Assembly (NCBI RefSeq): GCF_004123805.1
Contig: NZ_RWJX01000029.1
Location: 1 to 49,110, forward strand
Reading direction: 5' to 3'
Source: Cellulomonas endophytica
GTDB taxonomy: Bacteria; Actinomycetota; Actinomycetes; Actinomycetales; Cellulomonadaceae
Length of the DNA: 49,110 bases
The notes beneath the pieces are model-generated. The model made no database searches. It saw only the letters and a list, made by a program, of their open reading frames with translations, and had not been told where the DNA came from. Shown here in pieces: positions 17,110 through 28,360 of the stretch. Position numbers and translations under genes: made by a program. Position 1 is the first letter of the stretch; every line of letters starts with the position of its first letter.

Positions 17110-17153
17110 GTGACCCCCGTCGTCCCGGACGGCGTCCGCGCCGGTCCGGGGCC

Positions 17154-17159
17154 TAGGGT
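17154..17159 (+). promoter_or_regulatory. -10 hexamer of the glycosyltransferase gene, leaderless
   Basis: TAGGGT with a 7-base spacer to GTG 17167. It rules out a start 19 codons upstream, which would lie inside the terminator-promoter region. Confidence 0.55.
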
Positions 17160-17166
17160 GGGCGTC

Positions 17167-18075
17167 GTGCACACCGACGACGGCCCCGAGGACGTGGTCG
17201 CGGCCCCCGGGCCCGCAGGTGCGCCCGCGGACCCCGCCGCGACGGCCGAGGCGGTCGCCGGGACGGCGGCCGCGGACGTGCGGCACCGGCCCGTCGCGCA
17301 CCGCGAGCACCTGCGCCGCCGCCGCGTCGCCGTGGTGGTCCCCGCCAAGGACGAGGCGCGCCGCATCGCCGCCACCGTCCGCTCGGCCCGCGCGATCCCG
17401 AACGTCGACCTCGTGCTCGTCGTCGACGACGGCTCCGTCGACGACACCCAGCACGTGGCCCGCGAGGCGGGGGCCGTCGTCGTGCGGCACTCGCACAACC
17501 GCGGCAAGGCCGCCGCGATGGAGACCGGTGCCGCGGTCGTGGCGATGCGCGACCTGCCCGACCGCCCCCCGCGCGACCTGCTCTTCATCGACGGCGACCT
17601 CGCCGACACGGCGGTCGCCACGGCGCCGCTCGTCGGCCCGGTGCTCGCCGGCGAGGCCGACGTGACGATCGCCGTGCTGCCGCGGCAGGCCGGTGCGGGG
17701 GGCCGCGGGTTCGTCGTCGGCGCCGCGCGCCGGGCGATCGTCGCGCTCACGGGCTGGACGCCGAGCCAGCCCCTGTCGGGCATGCGCTGCCTCACCCGCG
17801 AGGCGTTCGAGGCCGCCACGCCGCTCGCCCGCGGCTGGGGCGTCGAGGTCGGCATGACCATCGACCTGCTGCGCCAGGGCTTCCGGGTCCTCGAGGTCCC
17901 CTGCGAGCTGCGGCACCGCCCCTCGGGCAACGACCTCAAGGGCCAGCTCCACCGCGCGGCCCAGTACCGCGACGTCCAGATCGCCGTGGCGGCCCGGCGC
18001 CTGCGCTCGGCGGCGGGTCTGCCCGCGCGTCGCTCCGGTCGGCCGGCCCAGCGCACGGAGGCCGACGAGGCCTGA
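17167..18075 (+). CDS. Family 2 glycosyltransferase
   Basis: 302 residues. A GT-A fold starts near residue 50: VAVVVPAKDEARRIAATV, then LVLVVDDGSVDDTQHVA, HNRGKAAAMETG, and a metal-binding DGD in LFIDGDLAD. An SGMRCLTREAFEA acceptor-loop motif resembles dolichol-phosphate-mannose synthase and glucosyl-3-phosphoglycerate synthase relatives. The C-terminus has a basic QYRDVQIAVAARRLR helix but no transmembrane tail. Donor and acceptor cannot be read from sequence. It is convergent, eight bases apart, with the large membrane protein, which is often its neighbour near pheA in actinobacteria. Confidence 0.85.
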   Translation: MHTDDGPEDVVAAPGPAGAPADPAATAEAVAGTAAADVRHRPVAHREHLRRRRVAVVVPAKDEARRIAATVRSARAIPNVDLVLVVDDGSVDDTQHVAREAGAVVVRHSHNRGKAAAMETGAAVVAMRDLPDRPPRDLLFIDGDLADTAVATAPLVGPVLAGEADVTIAVLPRQAGAGGRGFVVGAARRAIVALTGWTPSQPLSGMRCLTREAFEAATPLARGWGVEVGMTIDLLRQGFRVLEVPCELRHRPSGNDLKGQLHRAAQYRDVQIAVAARRLRSAAGLPARRSGRPAQRTEADEA

Positions 18076-18083
18076 GGCGGCCG

Positions 18084-20522
18084 CTAGGTCGTCGCCGCCG
18101 GCCGCGTCGTCGGGACCGCCGGGGGGCCGCCGTCGGCGTCCCGGCCGACACCCCCGGCGGGCGCGAGCCCCGCGCCGCGGGACGTGCCCGGCAGGTGGAG
18201 CTGCGCCGTCGCGCTGACCAGCGCCGGGACGGCGAGCGCGATGCCCGTGGCGGGCACGATGATCCCGGAGTCGTTCACGAGGAAGCCGACGGCCAGGCCG
18301 AGCCCGCCCGCCACGAGCCCGGCGCGCACGAGGGGCACCTCGTGCTCGAGGTCGGCCGCTTCCCGCGCGCGGTCGCCGGCGTGCCGGCGTGCGGCGCGGG
18401 CGAGCACCCACAGCAGCGCGACGCCGGCGACCGCGGGCACGAGGTAGCGCCAGGTCGTGAGGATGCCGAGGTTCGCGTCGAGCTTGCGCACGAGGACCGG
18501 TCCCAGGCCGCCGTCGAGCACGGTCGCGACGAAGCGCCCGAGGTGGGTGCGCTCGCCGGCGGGACGCAGCCAGTCGAGGACCGCCAGGCCGGTCGCGACC
18601 GCGCCGCCGACCGCCACGACGAGCGCGACGACGCCCCAGCGCACGCGCCGGCCGGTCGTCGCCAGGGCGAGGTAGGCGAAGGACAGCAGGAGCGCGGGCG
18701 GGCCGCCGAAGTCGCTGCCGAGCCCGGGCGTGCCGTCGACGACGACGAGCACGACCCCCAGCCCGGCGACGGCCAGCAGCGCGGCCCGCCGCCGGCCGCG
18801 GCGCAGGAGGGCGTCGGCGGCGACCGTGGCGAGCACGAGGCCGCCGGCCAGGAGCAGGGCGAAGGACTGGTTGCTCATGCCGTAGAACCGGGCCGCGAGG
18901 ATGCGGTGCGCGCCCATGGGCGAGTCGATGACGAGCCAGGAGCCCGTGCACGCGTCGACGACGAGCGTGAGCACGGTGACGCCGGCGACGACCGCGGCCG
19001 GGCCGAGGACGTGCCGCCGCCAGGGACCGAGCAGCGCCACGGCGGCGACGAGCGTCGACAGGGCGAGCACCGTCCCCCAGAACGCCGCGCCGACCGCGTC
19101 GGCCCGCCACCACGGCACGAGGCCGGCGAGGAACCCGGCGACGGGCCAGGCGGCCAGGACGACGCCGGCGACCCGCAGGACGTGCAGGACGCGCCGCAGG
19201 GGCCCCTCCTGCCGTTCACGGGGCTGGGTGAGGACGAGCGCCGCGGCGACGAAGAGCGCCACCTGCAGCAGCACGAGCACGGTGGAGAAGCCCCCGCTGA
19301 CGCGCCTAACGCCGTCGGCCTCGGCGGCCACGTCGACGAGGCGCGCCACCCGGGCGTCCGCGTCGGCCGGTCCCGGGGCGGCGCGGACCGGCGCGCCGGT
19401 GAGGGCGGCGTCGTCCGCCGGCAGGCCGAGGGCGGCGAGCACGCTGGGGGCGACGTCGACCGTCTGCACGAGCCCGCGCTGCTGCGTCGAGCCCGTCGTG
19501 AGCAGCCCCGGCCCCGCCCAGGGCGTGCCGGCCGGGCCCGTGGCGGCCGCGAGCTGCAGCTCCGCGCGGCCCGAGTCGGCGAGGGACACGACGAGGAGCT
19601 GCGCGCCGGCCGCCTGCGCCGCCGTCACCGCGGCCCGGACCCGCTCGTCGACGGCCGCCAGCTGCTGCTCGCGCGGGGCGAACACCGTGCCCTCCCGGTC
19701 CCGCACGCCGCCGGCGTCGAGCACGACGAGGTCCGAGGTCGTCAGCGCCCCCTCGACCGCTGCGGCCAGGCCCGAGGCGCTCCCCGGCAGCGGCCCCCAG
19801 GCGCCGACGGGCTCGCCCGGGGCGTCCGCCAGGGCGACCGCCGCACCCGGCCCGAAGCCGGTGACGACCGCTCCGCCCGCGCGCAGGGCCTCGCCGAGGA
19901 GCCCGGGCCGTGCGTCGTAGGGCTGGTCGGCGACCGCCGCGAGGTAGTCCGACCACCCGGGGACGGGCCCGGCCGTGCCCGGGGCGCCCGCGGGGGCGTC
20001 GAGCACCTCGGGGCCCTGGAGCACCCGGCAGCGGTCGGGGACGGTGCCGTCGGGCGCGGGCGTGGCCAGGACCTCCTCGGGCACGTGGGCGTCGCCCGTG
20101 CGCTCGTCGGGTGCGGCGTCGCCGGCGCGGGCCCCGGCGGAGACCGCGAGCCACCCGTCGGCGGGGCACGACGTGGTGCTCACCCCGCGGGCGGCGACGT
20201 CGGCGAGGCGCGCCGTGCGGCCGAGGAGGTGGAGGCCCGGGGTCGTGCCCGGGGTGACGTCCTCCCACCGCACGCCGGTGATCCCGACGAGGAGCACGGG
20301 CGCCGCGCCGGGGTCGACCGCGGCGGGTGCAGGACCCGTCGTCGTGCCCGTCGTCGTGCCCGTCGTCGTGCGGAGCGCGGCACCCCACGCCGCCCCGGGG
20401 GGCGGGCCGGGCACCAGGGCGGGGAGCAGCACCGCGAGCGCGGTGAGGGCGGCCAGCCCGAGCGCGGCGACCGCCCCGCGGGCGGCGCCGGGAGGACGCC
20501 GGGGGGTCGGGACGGAGCGCAC
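18084..20522 (-). CDS. Large membrane protein with alkaline-phosphatase-like extracellular domain
   Basis: 812 residues. A signal-anchor helix (about 14-40) is followed by an alkaline-phosphatase-superfamily-like domain (about 70-400): VLLVGITGVRWEDV at its start, DLVVLDAGGVRDREG and QTVDVAPSVLAALGLP near its end, the last being typical of phosphopentomutase/sulfatase-like folds. The catalytic Ser/Thr and full metal set are not obvious. From about 420 to 780 there are some ten transmembrane helices. Proteins of this build are conserved near pheA in actinobacteria, but their substrate is unknown; a role in cell-envelope glycan or phospholipid modification is inference. A leaderless GTG start is supported by TAACCT. 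Confidence 0.75.
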   Translation of the reverse strand: MRSVPTPRRPPGAARGAVAALGLAALTALAVLLPALVPGPPPGAAWGAALRTTTGTTTGTTTGPAPAAVDPGAAPVLLVGITGVRWEDVTPGTTPGLHLLGRTARLADVAARGVSTTSCPADGWLAVSAGARAGDAAPDERTGDAHVPEEVLATPAPDGTVPDRCRVLQGPEVLDAPAGAPGTAGPVPGWSDYLAAVADQPYDARPGLLGEALRAGGAVVTGFGPGAAVALADAPGEPVGAWGPLPGSASGLAAAVEGALTTSDLVVLDAGGVRDREGTVFAPREQQLAAVDERVRAAVTAAQAAGAQLLVVSLADSGRAELQLAAATGPAGTPWAGPGLLTTGSTQQRGLVQTVDVAPSVLAALGLPADDAALTGAPVRAAPGPADADARVARLVDVAAEADGVRRVSGGFSTVLVLLQVALFVAAALVLTQPRERQEGPLRRVLHVLRVAGVVLAAWPVAGFLAGLVPWWRADAVGAAFWGTVLALSTLVAAVALLGPWRRHVLGPAAVVAGVTVLTLVVDACTGSWLVIDSPMGAHRILAARFYGMSNQSFALLLAGGLVLATVAADALLRRGRRRAALLAVAGLGVVLVVVDGTPGLGSDFGGPPALLLSFAYLALATTGRRVRWGVVALVVAVGGAVATGLAVLDWLRPAGERTHLGRFVATVLDGGLGPVLVRKLDANLGILTTWRYLVPAVAGVALLWVLARAARRHAGDRAREAADLEHEVPLVRAGLVAGGLGLAVGFLVNDSGIIVPATGIALAVPALVSATAQLHLPGTSRGAGLAPAGGVGRDADGGPPAVPTTRPAATT
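20335..20370. repeat. Three exact 12-bp repeats inside the large membrane protein gene
   Basis: The unit CCCGTCGTCGTG occurs three times in tandem and encodes TTTG repeats in the linker after the signal anchor. The linker can vary in length without a frameshift. Confidence 0.75.
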
Positions 20523-20528
20523 GCGGCC

Positions 20529-20534
20529 AGGTTA
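20529..20534 (-). promoter_or_regulatory. -10 hexamer of the large membrane protein gene, leaderless
   Basis: TAACCT on the minus strand with a six-base spacer to GTG 20522. Confidence 0.55.
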
Positions 20535-20726
20535 CGGGGCGCCCCCGACGCGGGCCGGGACCGCGCGCGGGGCCCCCGGCCCCTCCCCGGCGTCTCCGCG
20601 CCGCCCGCGCGCCGCCCTCACGGGTCGTGCACAACCCTGCCGTGCCACCGCGCCCCCACCCGACGTCGCCCCCGCTCGACGTCACGCCTCCCGGACCCGA
20701 CCCGCCCCGGTGTCCGCCCCGGTCGG

Positions 20727-20732
20727 TACGCT
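20727..20732 (+). promoter_or_regulatory. -10 hexamer of pheA
   Basis: TACGCT, 90 bases before the ATG. It implies a leader of about 84 bases. The 300-base gap between the divergent genes otherwise holds only GC-rich sequence and the decamer repeat. Confidence 0.5.
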
Positions 20733-20770
20733 CGCGGGGCCGCCGCGCCGCCCGCGCCGCACGGCCCGTC

Positions 20771-20810
20771 GCCCTCACCGCCCCTCGCCGCCCCTCACCG
20801 CCCCTCGCCG
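20771..20810. repeat. 10-bp tandem repeat in the pheA leader
   Basis: Four decamers alternate between CCCCTCACCG and CCCCTCGCCG (the first starts with G). They end four bases before the GGAG ribosome site of pheA. Confidence 0.7.
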
Positions 20811-20822
20811 ACCGGAGCCCCC

Positions 20823-21794
20823 ATGCCGCCCGCCGCCCCCGCGCTCCGCTACGCCTACCTGGGGCCGGCGGGGACGTTCACGGAGGCGGCGCTGCAGCAG
20901 GTCGCCGAGCCCGGTGCGGTGCTGCTGCCCCAGACGGACGTCGGCAGCGCGATCGCCGCGGTCCGCGCGGGCGGGGCCGACCGCGCGGTCGTGGCCATCG
21001 AGTCGACCGCCGAGGGCGGGGTCACCGCGACCCTCGACGCGCTCGCCGCCGGCGACCCGCTCGTCATCCTGCGCGAGATGCTCGTCCCGGTGCAGTTCAC
21101 GCTCGCGGCCCGCGCGGGCACCGCCCTCGGCGACGTCCGCCGCGTCAGCGCCCACCCCCACGCCTGGGTCCAGTGCCGGCGGTGGCTCGCCACCCACCTG
21201 CCCGGCGCCCAGCACGTCCCCGCCACCTCGAACACCGCGCCCGCCGCCCTGCTCGCCGAGGAGGCACGCGCCCCGGAGGCGACGCGCCTGGCCTTCGACG
21301 CCGCGCTCGTCCCCCCGGCGGCGGTCGAGACCTACGGGCTCGTCCCGCTGGCGGGGGACGTCGCCGACAACCCGTCCGCGGTGACCCGGTTCGTGCTCGT
21401 CGGGCCGCCGGGGGCGGTGCCGCCGCCGACGGGCGCGGACAAGACGACCCTCGTCGTGCACCTGCCGGACAACGAGGCCGGCGCGCTGCTGGCGATGCTC
21501 GAGCAGTTCGCGGTGCGCGGCGTGAACCTCTCGCGGATCGAGTCGCGGCCCATCGGCGACGCCCTCGGCCGGTACTCCTTCTCGATCGACGCGGAGGGGC
21601 ACCTGACGGACGAGCGCGTGGGCGAGGCCCTCATGGGGCTGCACCGCCGCTGCCCCTACGTGCGCTTCCTGGGCTCCTACCCGCGCGCCGACGCGCTCGC
21701 GCCCACGGTGCACACCGGCACCTCCGACGAGGACTTCGTCACCGCACGCGCCTGGCTCCGCCTCCTGCGCGCGGGCGGCACGCCGCCGGCCTGA
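20823..21794 (+). CDS. pheA: Prephenate dehydratase
   Basis: 323 residues, monofunctional type. It converts prephenate to phenylpyruvate in phenylalanine synthesis. The catalytic domain (about 8-190) starts with YAYLGPAGTFTEAAL, has VVAIESTAEGGV, and ends with the active-site threonine in AVTRFVLV. A C-terminal ACT domain (about 215-290) contains GALLAMLEQFAVRGVNLSRI and ESRPIG, the phenylalanine-binding motifs, so feedback control by phenylalanine is expected. No fused chorismate mutase is present. The ATG has GGAG five bases upstream. No leader peptide rich in Phe was seen in the short 5' region. Confidence 0.95.
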   Translation: MPPAAPALRYAYLGPAGTFTEAALQQVAEPGAVLLPQTDVGSAIAAVRAGGADRAVVAIESTAEGGVTATLDALAAGDPLVILREMLVPVQFTLAARAGTALGDVRRVSAHPHAWVQCRRWLATHLPGAQHVPATSNTAPAALLAEEARAPEATRLAFDAALVPPAAVETYGLVPLAGDVADNPSAVTRFVLVGPPGAVPPPTGADKTTLVVHLPDNEAGALLAMLEQFAVRGVNLSRIESRPIGDALGRYSFSIDAEGHLTDERVGEALMGLHRRCPYVRFLGSYPRADALAPTVHTGTSDEDFVTARAWLRLLRAGGTPPA

Positions 21795-21919
21795 GCCCCC
21801 CGCCCGGAGCTCGCACCGCCGCGTGCGGGGGCCGGAGCGCGCCCTACGCCTGTCAGCCCGCTGAGGGCGGGTGGGCCGCGACGGCCGCCCTCGCCGCGCG
21901 GGGGCGCCGACCCTCTGCC

Positions 21920-21925
21920 TAGCGT
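21920..21925 (+). promoter_or_regulatory. -10 hexamer of the mannosyltransferase gene, leaderless
   Basis: TAGCGT with a six-base spacer to GTG 21932. Confidence 0.6.
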
Positions 21926-21931
21926 CCTCGC

Positions 21932-23176
21932 GTGACCGCGCTGACCAGCCCGTCCGTGCGGGCGTCACCGGCCACCGCGGTCGCCGCGCGCCCCGCCCGG
22001 GCCGTCGGCGCGCCCCCGTCGCGCCGCGACCTGCGCCGCACGACCCTCGTCCTGCTCGCGCTCTACGTGGCGGCGCGGGTGTGGAGCACGACGCTGCTCG
22101 CGATCGGCCACCGGCTCGTCGAGCGGGGCGCGCTGCCCACGACCGGCGTCGACGGCGGCCCCGGGCTCGTGGGCTTCCTCACCTCGTGGGACGGGCAGTA
22201 CTACGCGCAGATCGCCGCGGAGGGCTACCCGCGCGAGCTCCCCCGCGACGGCGACGGCGAGGTCGCGAAGAACGCCTGGGCGTTCATGCCGGTCTTCCCG
22301 CTGCTGCTGCGCGGGCTCGCGGCGGTGACGGGGCTCGGGGTCGACGTCCTCGGGGTGGCGGTGGCCCTCGTCGCCGGGGCCGGTGCCACGGTCGCGCTGC
22401 ACCGCCTCGTGCTGGAGCGCGGCGACGAGCGCGCGGCCTTCGGCGCGGCGGTGCTGCTCGCCTGGGGCCCGATGTCGTTCCTCCTCGGCGTCGCGTACGC
22501 CGAGAGCCTGTTCCTGCTGCTGCTCCTGCTGGCCCTGCGCGCGCTGCTGCGGGGTCGCCTCGGGCTCGTCGCGCTGCTCGGCGTCGTCGCGGCGTTCACG
22601 CGCCCCGGGGCCCTCGCCCTGCCGGCGGCCGTCGCCCTCCTGCACCTCCTGCGGCTGCGGCGCGGGGAGCGGCCCCCCGCCCGCGAGCACCGGGCGGTCG
22701 TCGCGACGGTGCTCGTCGTCGGGGTCGCCGGGGCGGCGTGGCCCCTCGTCGTGACCGCCGTGACGGGGGTGCCGGAGGCCTACTTCGCGACGGAGACGGC
22801 CTGGTGGAAGGAGTACACCGGCGAGGCGGGCTTCGTGCCCTTCACCCCCTGGTTCCGGATGGCCGGCGCGTTCCTCGGGCCCGTGCCGGGCCCCCTCGTC
22901 GTGGCGGCGCTCCTGGCGGTGCTGGCCGTCGCGCTCGTGCGCCGGGCCCGCGAGCAGGACCGCGAGACGTCGGTGTGGACCGCGGCGTACCTGGCCTACC
23001 TCGTCGCGGTCTTCCTGCCGCAGCAGAGCACGCTGCGCCTGCTGCTGCCGCTCGCCCCGCTCCTGGGGGAGCCCTGGCTGCACCGCACGCGCCGGCGGTG
23101 CCGGCTCGTCCTCGCGGGCTGCGTCCTGCTCCAGCCGGCCCTGGTGCTGGGGCTGTGGGTGGTCGTCCCGCCGTGA
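21932..23176 (+). CDS. PIG-V-like membrane mannosyltransferase
   Basis: 414 residues with about nine transmembrane helices. The first outside loop has FLTSWDGQYYAQIAAEGYP, the conserved WDxxxY...GYP segment of PIG-V/GT-C mannosyltransferases, and a second loop has WAFMPVFPLLLRGL. These enzymes use polyprenyl-phosphate mannose to add mannose outside the membrane. AYAESLFLLLLLLAL in the sixth segment also fits the family. The donor may come from the GT2 enzyme 4 kb upstream, but this is inference. Start GTG is set by the leaderless promoter. Confidence 0.82.
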   Translation: MTALTSPSVRASPATAVAARPARAVGAPPSRRDLRRTTLVLLALYVAARVWSTTLLAIGHRLVERGALPTTGVDGGPGLVGFLTSWDGQYYAQIAAEGYPRELPRDGDGEVAKNAWAFMPVFPLLLRGLAAVTGLGVDVLGVAVALVAGAGATVALHRLVLERGDERAAFGAAVLLAWGPMSFLLGVAYAESLFLLLLLLALRALLRGRLGLVALLGVVAAFTRPGALALPAAVALLHLLRLRRGERPPAREHRAVVATVLVVGVAGAAWPLVVTAVTGVPEAYFATETAWWKEYTGEAGFVPFTPWFRMAGAFLGPVPGPLVVAALLAVLAVALVRRAREQDRETSVWTAAYLAYLVAVFLPQQSTLRLLLPLAPLLGEPWLHRTRRRCRLVLAGCVLLQPALVLGLWVVVPP

Positions 23177-23198
23177 CGCGCGGTGCGGTCGCGGACCC

Positions 23199-25490
23199 TC
23201 AGCGCGTCCGCGGCTCGACGAGGCGCGCGGCCGGGAGGGGCCCCGGGACCAGCGGCGTGCGCACCGGCGGCAGGGACCGTGCGGGCAGCGGGCGGGCGAG
23301 GAGGAACCCCTGCGCCAGGTCGCACCCGGCCTCGCGGAGCGCGACGAGCTGCTCCGGCGTCTCCACGCCCTCGGCGACGACGGCCAGCCCGAACGCATGG
23401 GCGGCGTGCACGACGAGCGCGACGAGCGCCCCCGCGGCCGGCTCCGCCGCGGGCGCGACGAGGCTGCGGTCGATCTTCAGGGTCGTGGCGGGCAGGTGCT
23501 GGAGCTGCCCGATCGAGGTGTACCCCGTGCCGAAGTCGTCGATGCTCACGGGGACGCCGAGGTGCCGCAGCGCCCGCAGGTGCTCGTGCGCGACGGGGTG
23601 GTCGAGGAGCACGGTCTCGGTGATCTCGAGCGTGAGCAGCGCCGGCGGCACGTCCTCGGCGGCCAGGGCGCCGACCACGTCCGCCACGACGGTGTCGGAC
23701 ATGAGGTGCCGGGCGGAGATGTTCACCGCCACGCCGTGCGGCGGCGCCTCGCCGGCCGCGCGCCAGGCCGCCAGCTGCCGGGCGGCGGTGCGCAGCACCC
23801 ACCGGCCGAGGTCGCACACGAGGTCGCCCCGCTCGGCGGCCGTGATGAAGACGCCCGGCGGCACGGACCCGACGCCGGGCCGGTCCCAGCGCGCGAGCGC
23901 CTCGTAGCTCACCGTCACCCCGGTGCGCAGGTCCACCACGGGCTGGTAGTGGAGCGCGAACTCCCCCCGCCGCAGGCCGGCGCGGATGGCGGCCTCGAGG
24001 TCGGCGCGCTCGGCCAGGGTGGCGCGCAGCGCGTCGTCGAAGACCTCCAGCCGCCCGCGGCCGTCGGCCTTCGCGCGCTGCGCCGCCGCGTCGGCCTCGC
24101 GGAGCAGGCGGTCGGCGTCGAGGTCGCCGTCGCGGGACAGGGCGACGCCCACGGAGGCGCTGACGACGAGCGGGGCGCCGCCGACCGCGACGGGGGTGCG
24201 CACGGCCGCCAGCACCCGGTGGGCGACCTCGAGCACCGCCGCCTCGGACCCGGGGGCCTCGAGCAGGACGACGAGCACGTCCCCGCCGACCCGTCCCACC
24301 GTGTCGCCCGTGCGCACGGCGGCGCGCAGGCGCTCGGCGGTCGCGGCGAGGACGAGGTCGCCGACGGCGTGCCCGTGCGCGTCGTTCACCGCCTTGAAGT
24401 GGTCGAGGTCGACGAGCAGCAGGCCGACGAGGGACCCGGACCGGCGGGCGCGGTGCAGGGCCGCCTCCACGGTCTGCAGGGTGCGGGCCCGGGTGGCCGC
24501 CCCGGTGAGGTGGTCGTGGCTGGCCTGGTGGGCGAGGTCGTCCTGGAGGGCGGTCCGGGCGCGGGCGGAGGCCTGCGCGTCCCCCACGGCCAGGGACATC
24601 CGCGTGAGGGCCAGGCCGACGAGCACGACGGAGGCGACCTGGAGGAGCCGGTGGTCGGCGGCGGGCACCGGGGTGGCGCCCCGGACGAGCTCGACGACCG
24701 GGACGGTGAGCACCGCGACCGCGACCCCGAGGGCACGCCGCCCGGTGAACGGCGCCCGCCCGGGGCCCGGTGCGCCGAGCAGGGCGGCGGACGGCAGCGT
24801 GGCGGCCCCGGCGACGAGCAGCCCGGCCAGGAGCCACAGGGCCGTGACCCACCGCGGCGGGCCGCCGGGCGCGAGCCGGTGCAGGGTCTCCATCAGGTGC
24901 GCCACGAGCAGCAGACCCGCGCCCGACACGAGCCAGCGGGACGCCGCCCCCCGGGGCCCGGCGCTGCCGGAGAAGGCGGCGAGCACCCCGAGCAGCACCG
25001 CGTCGCCGGCCGTGTAGGCGCCCGCGAGGAGGCGCACCGCGGCGGCGGCCCCGTCCAGCGCCGGCTCGACGACGACCACCCAGGACAGCAGGCCGACGGC
25101 GACCGCGACGACGGCCCCGTCGACCCAGCCGGCCCAGTCCCGCAGCGCGCGCCGGGACCGCAGGATGACCGCCGCGGCGGCCGCCATGGCGGCGTACGTG
25201 GCGAGGCAGAACGCGTCGGCGGTCGTGGGGCCCGCGGGCGGCCCGCCCGGCCCGAGCCGCTGCGCCAGCCCGAGCGCGTGGCCCACGACGAGCAGCGCCA
25301 GGCCGGCGGCGGCGAGGTACCAGGCCCGGGCCGCCTGCGTGGCGCGCCCGGCCGTGGCGACCACGACGGTGGCGGCCAGCAGCAGGCCCGTCACCGCGAA
25401 GAGCGCCGTCCCCGCCGGCCCCGGGGGCGCGGCGGCCCACAGCACGGCGGCGACGAGCGCGGCCGGGAGCAGGTGGGGTCGGTGGGGCAC
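23199..25490 (-). CDS. Membrane GGDEF-EAL protein with degenerate GGDEF; probable c-di-GMP phosphodiesterase
   Basis: 763 residues. The N-terminal about 310 residues form eight or nine membrane helices, an integral sensor. The GGDEF domain (about 325-480) has GGDVL at 402-406 instead of GGDEF, so cyclase activity is unlikely, yet an RTGD inhibitory-site motif is kept five residues before it. The EAL domain (about 500-740) looks active: [10 protein letters not shown] (Glu530), [29 protein letters not shown] and AEGVETPEQ. It should hydrolyse cyclic di-GMP at the membrane, perhaps stimulated through the GGDEF domain. GTG 25490 was chosen because the membrane part begins there and GAAGGGT lies just upstream. 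Confidence 0.85.
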   Translation of the reverse strand: MPHRPHLLPAALVAAVLWAAAPPGPAGTALFAVTGLLLAATVVVATAGRATQAARAWYLAAAGLALLVVGHALGLAQRLGPGGPPAGPTTADAFCLATYAAMAAAAAVILRSRRALRDWAGWVDGAVVAVAVGLLSWVVVVEPALDGAAAAVRLLAGAYTAGDAVLLGVLAAFSGSAGPRGAASRWLVSGAGLLLVAHLMETLHRLAPGGPPRWVTALWLLAGLLVAGAATLPSAALLGAPGPGRAPFTGRRALGVAVAVLTVPVVELVRGATPVPAADHRLLQVASVVLVGLALTRMSLAVGDAQASARARTALQDDLAHQASHDHLTGAATRARTLQTVEAALHRARRSGSLVGLLLVDLDHFKAVNDAHGHAVGDLVLAATAERLRAAVRTGDTVGRVGGDVLVVLLEAPGSEAAVLEVAHRVLAAVRTPVAVGGAPLVVSASVGVALSRDGDLDADRLLREADAAAQRAKADGRGRLEVFDDALRATLAERADLEAAIRAGLRRGEFALHYQPVVDLRTGVTVSYEALARWDRPGVGSVPPGVFITAAERGDLVCDLGRWVLRTAARQLAAWRAAGEAPPHGVAVNISARHLMSDTVVADVVGALAAEDVPPALLTLEITETVLLDHPVAHEHLRALRHLGVPVSIDDFGTGYTSIGQLQHLPATTLKIDRSLVAPAAEPAAGALVALVVHAAHAFGLAVVAEGVETPEQLVALREAGCDLAQGFLLARPLPARSLPPVRTPLVPGPLPAARLVEPRTR

Positions 25491-25740
25491 CTGCGACCCT
25501 TCGGCCGCTCCGGGCCCGGGGTGAGGGGACGGGCCGTCGCGGGCCCCGGGTCCACCCGGACGCCACCCGCACGTCACCCGGGCCGCGCCCGGACCGCACG
25601 GTGCGGGTCGCCCGCGTGTGCGCGTCCTGTGAAGGGGGTCAAGGCCGGGCGCGGTGCCGCCCGATGGGCGGGGTGGTCCCACCGGGCCCTCCCACCACCC
25701 CTCCGGGCACCACCGTGCCCCCGCGCAAGGACAGGTCACC

Positions 25741-26127
25741 GTGCACCACGTCGTCGAGATCGCCGGGCTCCTCGCCTCCCTCACGGGCTTCGTCGGCGGT
25801 CTGCCGCACGCCCGCAACGTCTGGCGCAACCGCCACGACCCCGTGAAGCTCTCCGGCATCTCCGTCACGTCGCAGTGGATCAACCTGTCGGGGCAGCTCT
25901 TCTGGGCGACCTACGCCCTGGGCATCGGCTCGTTCTGGGTCGGCGCGCCGACCGTCGTGAACGGACCCGTCGCCCTGCTGACGATCGTCGTCATGGCCCG
26001 GTCGCGCCGCCGTGCGGTCCGGGCCGTCGGCGGGTTCGCGGTCCCGGCGGCGGTCGCGGGTGCCCCGCGGCTCGACGCCGTCCCCGCGCCCCGGGCACCC
26101 GTGCGCGCCGACGCCGTGCCCGCCTAG
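25741..26127 (+). CDS. SemiSWEET/PQ-loop family protein
   Basis: 128 residues. One PQ-loop repeat: helix 1 ([20 protein letters not shown]), then [11 protein letters not shown] where Pro-His replaces the usual Pro-Gln, then [15 protein letters not shown] and a third helix [12 protein letters not shown]. Single-repeat proteins of this kind dimerise to form a small sugar transporter. The C-terminal 45 residues are Ala/Pro/Arg-rich and probably disordered. GTG 25741 follows AAGGACAGG. The 250 bases upstream hold no gene and no clear -10 hexamer. Confidence 0.75.
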   Translation: MHHVVEIAGLLASLTGFVGGLPHARNVWRNRHDPVKLSGISVTSQWINLSGQLFWATYALGIGSFWVGAPTVVNGPVALLTIVVMARSRRRAVRAVGGFAVPAAVAGAPRLDAVPAPRAPVRADAVPA

Positions 26128-28075
<1,948 letters not shown>

Positions 28076-28081
28076 CGCGCG

Positions 28082-28087
28082 ACGGTA
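28082..28087 (-). promoter_or_regulatory. -10 hexamer of the GNAT gene, leaderless
   Basis: TACCGT on the minus strand, six bases from GTG 28075. Confidence 0.55.
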
Positions 28088-28181
28088 GCCCGCGGGGAGC
28101 CGACCACGTTCCCCACCGCCCGGCGCGGACGCGGCGCGCGGGACCGCGCCGGGCGCGGCCGTGCACGCTCCCAGCCCTCTG

Positions 28182-28209
28182 TCACCCCCAGGTGTGAGCG
28201 CGGGGGTGA
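28182..28209. promoter_or_regulatory. Inverted repeat upstream of the pectin esterase gene; candidate operator
   Basis: Perfect 8-base arms TCACCCCC (28182-28189) and GGGGGTGA (28202-28209) with a 12-base spacer. An AT-richer patch (AAAACCGGCTATCAAG) follows directly. It lies about 50 bases upstream of the proposed -10. Confidence 0.35.
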
Positions 28210-28258
28210 AAACCGGCTATCAAGTCGGGAAGCGCCCTTCCCCGGTCGGTGGAGCACC

Positions 28259-28264
28259 TAGTGT
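28259..28264 (+). promoter_or_regulatory. Probable -10 hexamer of the pectin esterase gene
   Basis: TAGTGT, 96 bases before GTG 28361. Together with the upstream inverted repeat it fills the 285-base gap between the GNAT and esterase genes. Confidence 0.4.
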
Positions 28265-28360
28265 CCGGTTCCGCCGAATCGTCCGTCCCCTGCGCTCGCG
28301 CCCCCTGGCCCGAGCTCCCCCGGCGCCGGCTCCCCTCTCCCGTCGTGCCCTGGAGCCGTC

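Noticed and set aside
20733..20822. Riboswitch or attenuator in the pheA leader
   Set aside because: No leader peptide with Phe codons and no alternative stem-loops could be drawn; only short C-rich repeats.
28221..28249. FliA/WhiG-type promoter upstream of the pectin esterase
   Set aside because: CAAGT is present but the downstream element matches GCCGATAA at only about four of eight positions.
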